This document shows positions 61,277-64,000 of a DNA stretch of 64,000 nt, one piece after another. Positions within the stretch are counted from its first letter, which is position 1. Each line of letters opens with the position of its first letter. The DNA is taken from the NCBI GenBank assembly GCA_016743945.1, contig JADGFI010000002.1, positions 18,923 to 82,922 on the forward strand, given 5' to 3'. The translations under genes were made by a program, and so were the position numbers. The notes below the pieces were generated by a model that was given only the letters and a program-made list of their open reading frames with translations, made no database searches and was not told the DNA's origin. This DNA comes from Desulfobacteraceae bacterium (lineage in GTDB: Bacteria > Desulfobacterota > Desulfobacteria > Desulfobacterales > Desulfobacteraceae).

Positions 61277-62635
61277 TTACCATCTTCTTTCAAATTTCTT
61301 TCTTAAAACAACTGCCAACCCGTTCATGGCCACAAGGAAGACCAGAAGGACCATGATGGCGGCAGAGGTCTTTTCTAAAAAAGCTCTTTCAGGGCTGTCT
61401 GCCCATAAAAATATCTGCACCGGCAATACAGTGGAAGGGTCGGTAAACCCTGTTGGAATATCCACAATAAAAGCGACCATGCCGATCATCAACAAAGGTG
61501 CTGTCTCACCTAAGGCCTGGGCCATACCGATAATGGTACCGGTGAGCATTCCGGGCATGGCCAGGGGTAATACATGATGGGCCACCATCTGGGTTTTGGA
61601 TGCACCTATTCCGAGAGCTGCCTCCCGAATGGAAGGGGGGACTGATTTTAAGGATGCACGGCTTGCAATAATAATGGTGGGCAGGGTCATCAGGGTCAAC
61701 ACCAGTCCGCCCACAAGGGGAGCGGATCTTGGCAGGCCAAAAAAATTAAGGAACACGGCAAGTCCCAGCAATCCGAAAACAATGGAAGGAACGGCTGCCA
61801 GGTTGTTGATGTTCACCTCAACCACATCGGTCCATCGATTTGTGGGAGCAAATTCCTCCAGGTAAATCGCCGTGGCAATCCCGATGGGAAAAGAGAGGCA
61901 AAGGGCCACAAGAAGGGTATAAAGTGATCCGCAGGTAGCCCCCCAAATCCCTGCTAATTCCGGTTCCCGGGAATCTCCCCCCGTAAAAAAGATGGTATTG
62001 AACTCTTGTTTAATCCGTGACCGATCGATGAAATGATCCACCCAGGCGATCTGGGTATCATTCATACGCCGCTCAGCTTCCGGTACATCCCGGGAGATAT
62101 GTCCCTTCATGAGCATGTCCACATCATCATCCGCCGGTACCCAAATCTGGATTGTATTGCCGATTTCGTGACGGTTTTTTTGTACAAATTTTTGCAAATC
62201 AAAGGCAGCTCCGGTACTGACAATCCCATACAGTTTACGTTTGTCTGCCCGGCTTTTTACCAGGGGAAAGATAGTTGTGAGCGATTTTTTCACAAGCCCC
62301 ATGTAATTGACGGTTTGCAAATTTTCTTTGTCAATTTCCAAAGGATCCAAAAAAACCTCCAATTGGATAAATGTCTGTTTAAATGCCGTATACCCGTTGG
62401 CAAAAATGCTGACAAAAAGAACAGCCAGAAAGGCCAGACTCAAAAGGATGGCTGCAAGCCCAAGGCGCTTGAACCGACTTTCGGATCGATGGCGCCTGGC
62501 AAGCCCTTTGTTCACCACATCCATGGTCCGGACCTGGGCTCCCCTTACCGCAGTCTGGCCGGCATTGGATGGTTCAGTGGATGGTTTAAGACTGGATAAG
62601 TTGAGACCGGATAAACCCGTCGTTGAATTATTCAT
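61277..62635 (-). CDS. pstA: Phosphate ABC transporter permease PstA
   Basis: 452 residues from ATG 62635, which overlaps the pstC stop by eight bases. A long cytoplasmic lead (about 70 residues) precedes the first helix, and a periplasmic loop of about 150 residues follows, as in the enlarged PstA of many Proteobacteria. The conserved permease core has GIWGATCGSLYTLLVALCLS, NLAAVPSIVFGLLGLAVF and the EAA loop REAALGIGASKTQMVAHHVLP. Confidence 0.92.
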   Translation of the reverse strand: MNNSTTGLSGLNLSSLKPSTEPSNAGQTAVRGAQVRTMDVVNKGLARRHRSESRFKRLGLAAILLSLAFLAVLFVSIFANGYTAFKQTFIQLEVFLDPLEIDKENLQTVNYMGLVKKSLTTIFPLVKSRADKRKLYGIVSTGAAFDLQKFVQKNRHEIGNTIQIWVPADDDVDMLMKGHISRDVPEAERRMNDTQIAWVDHFIDRSRIKQEFNTIFFTGGDSREPELAGIWGATCGSLYTLLVALCLSFPIGIATAIYLEEFAPTNRWTDVVEVNINNLAAVPSIVFGLLGLAVFLNFFGLPRSAPLVGGLVLTLMTLPTIIIASRASLKSVPPSIREAALGIGASKTQMVAHHVLPLAMPGMLTGTIIGMAQALGETAPLLMIGMVAFIVDIPTGFTDPSTVLPVQIFLWADSPERAFLEKTSAAIMVLLVFLVAMNGLAVVLRKKFERRW

Positions 62636-64000
62636 ATTGCTCCCTGTATTTTCGTACCACAACCAGAGCAATCACATTGAGAACCAGGGTGACCAGAAAA
62701 AGCATCAGCCCAAGCGCAAATGCAGCCAGGGTCTTGGGACTGTCAAACTCCTGGTCTCCGACCAAAAGGGTCACAATCTGGACGGTTACCGTGGTGACGG
62801 TTTTTAAAGGATTCACGGTTAAATTGGCAGACAAACCAGCTGCCATGACCACGATCATGGTCTCTCCAATGGCCCGGGAAACTGCCAGAAGCACACTTCC
62901 CACAATACCGGGCAAGGCTGCCGGCAGCACCACCTTACAGATGGTTTCAGAATGTGTAGAACCCAGGGCCAGGGCCCCATCCCTTAGCGATTGGGGAACG
63001 GCATTTATCACATCATCGGAAAGGGAAGAAACAAAGGGAATGATCATTATCCCCATGACAAGGCCTGCGGCAAGGGCACTTTCCGAGGAAACCTCCATTC
63101 CTATACCGCTACCGGCATTCCGGATCATGGGCGCCACAACCAGGGCAGCAAAGAATCCATAGACCACCGTGGGAATACCGGCCAGAATTTCCAGCAAAGG
63201 TTTTGCCACGGCCCGAAAACGTTTATCCGCATATTCACACAGATAGATGGCGGACATGAGCCCCACGGGAACGGACACACACATGGCAATGGCCGATATT
63301 AAAAGGGTTCCCATGAAAACAGGGATAACACCAAAGGCCCCGCTTGCCCCTACCTGGTCTGCCCGAATCGCCATCTGGGGGCTCCATTCCAATCCCAGTA
63401 AAAACTGGTGCACGGGAATGATCTTAAAAAACCGGATGGCTTCGTAGAGAACAGACAAGACAATTCCGATGGTGATGAAAATCGCCAGAGTGGAACAGGC
63501 AATCAGGATATACTTTATAAAGGTTTCCACATGGTTCCTGGCCCGAAGCGTTGGCTGAATACGACCTTGAATCCAAAGAACCGCCCCGATACCGATAACC
63601 ATTACGATAACGGCCAGGGCGGCATGGCTGATGATCTTGAGTTCCTGGTATTGATCCGCTGCGGCCTGGATAGCAGGACTGATGGTGCCGCCGACAATAC
63701 TTCCCTCTACCAGGTTTTTAATATCATTGACCAAAAGGTTCAACTGATCGCTGGGAAGATCCTGTATCGCCTCGGGCAGGCCGGACACCACGACACCAAC
63801 GACGATGCTGGACTCAAAGGCCAGCCAGAAGGCGAACACCAATAAAGCAGGGACTGCGCACCACAGGGCGGACAGGGCACCATAATAGGTGGGTCTTGAA
63901 TGAAGGGTGCTTATCCCACCGCTATTTTTCACAACGAACAAGGCACGCCTGCGGCCCAGGAAATACCCGGCAGTGGTCAGCATTAATAGCACCAGCAACA
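62628..64000 (-). CDS. pstC: Phosphate ABC transporter permease PstC (5' end outside window)
   Basis: At least 456 residues; the frame is open to the window edge and starts inside the first membrane helix, so the true start lies beyond 64000. The permease core has GASGAFGVIPVFMGTLLIS, YLCEYADKRFRAVAKPLLEILAGIPTVVYG and the EAA loop RDGALALGSTHSETICKVVLP. A long periplasmic loop between the second and third helices is of the enlarged type matching PstA. It pairs with PstA to form the phosphate channel. Confidence 0.93.
   Translation of the reverse strand, partial: LLVLLMLTTAGYFLGRRRALFVVKNSGGISTLHSRPTYYGALSALWCAVPALLVFAFWLAFESSIVVGVVVSGLPEAIQDLPSDQLNLLVNDIKNLVEGSIVGGTISPAIQAAADQYQELKIISHAALAVIVMVIGIGAVLWIQGRIQPTLRARNHVETFIKYILIACSTLAIFITIGIVLSVLYEAIRFFKIIPVHQFLLGLEWSPQMAIRADQVGASGAFGVIPVFMGTLLISAIAMCVSVPVGLMSAIYLCEYADKRFRAVAKPLLEILAGIPTVVYGFFAALVVAPMIRNAGSGIGMEVSSESALAAGLVMGIMIIPFVSSLSDDVINAVPQSLRDGALALGSTHSETICKVVLPAALPGIVGSVLLAVSRAIGETMIVVMAAGLSANLTVNPLKTVTTVTVQIVTLLVGDQEFDSPKTLAAFALGLMLFLVTLVLNVIALVVVRKYREQYE

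Noticed and set aside
1-64000. CRISPR arrays, tRNA and rRNA genes
   Set aside because: No regularly spaced repeats of 20-40 bases, no cloverleaf-like segments with TTCRA loops and no conserved rRNA stretches were noticed when reading both strands.

Overview
The window reads as a piece of the genome of a strictly anaerobic, sulfate-reducer-like member of the Desulfobacterota (Desulfobacteraceae type). The basis is a nearly complete class II (ATP-independent) benzoyl-CoA degradation locus with two genes that contain in-frame UGA selenocysteine codons, an ETF/ETF-oxidoreductase module, and many Fe-S and Hdr-like proteins. Assignment to a genus is not possible from the sequence alone. I see no rRNA, tRNA or CRISPR array.

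Positions 1-10,220 (accessory, AT-rich, all genes on +). Small unrelated genes, several truncated, lie between attC-like recombination sites. The clearest sites are at 3961-4010, 8731-8790 and 9263-9323; weaker candidates lie at 1360-1419, 7885-7931 and 9628-9711. Cargo includes a TIR-like protein, a TacA/TacT toxin-antitoxin pair, an acetyltransferase, a methyltransferase fragment, an SRPBCC fragment and an internally deleted hydrolase. I interpret this as a decaying integron cassette array with no integrase in view.

Positions 10,568-21,900 (mixed, +). A Slt-type lytic transglycosylase with a membrane-anchored partner, an amidohydrolase, an Fe-S protein, an SDR lacking the usual catalytic Tyr, an RDD membrane protein, a radical SAM protein and a TIM-barrel isomerase.

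Positions 22,113-41,750 (all on -, about 19.6 kb). In transcription order: a DUF2080-like small protein, 6-hydroxycyclohexenecarbonyl-CoA dehydrogenase (had), an SDR, ring hydrolase (oah/bamA), then bamB-C-D-E-F-G-H-I, fdhD, etfB, etfA and a membrane ETF oxidoreductase. BamB is the tungsten ring reductase. BamC-I form the Hdr/Nuo-like electron machine that drives the endergonic ring reduction. Had and Oah process the reduced ring up to cleavage. BamE (HdrA-like) and BamF (MvhD-like) each need UGA readthrough. Two sigma70-type promoters, before the DUF2080 gene and before bamB, share a 16-bp quasi-palindromic motif, suggesting one regulator. No dienoyl-CoA hydratase (dch) or benzoate-CoA ligase is in the window.

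Positions 42,008-51,809. A PAS-GAF-histidine kinase divergent from the bam locus, a decayed cyclodeaminase gene, a sigma54 activator, an NCS2-like permease, a decayed Fe-S/PHP-like gene and an MBL-fold hydrolase, followed by gene-poor DNA.

Positions 51,810-59,075 (+). A gutted cocE-like hydrolase gene, a complete dipeptide/oligopeptide ABC transporter (binding protein, two permeases, two ATPases) and an imidazolonepropionase-like amidohydrolase, probably a peptide or amide uptake and hydrolysis operon.

Positions 59,182-64,000 (-). Phosphate transporter genes in the order pstC-pstA-pstS-pstB; pstC runs off the end of the window.
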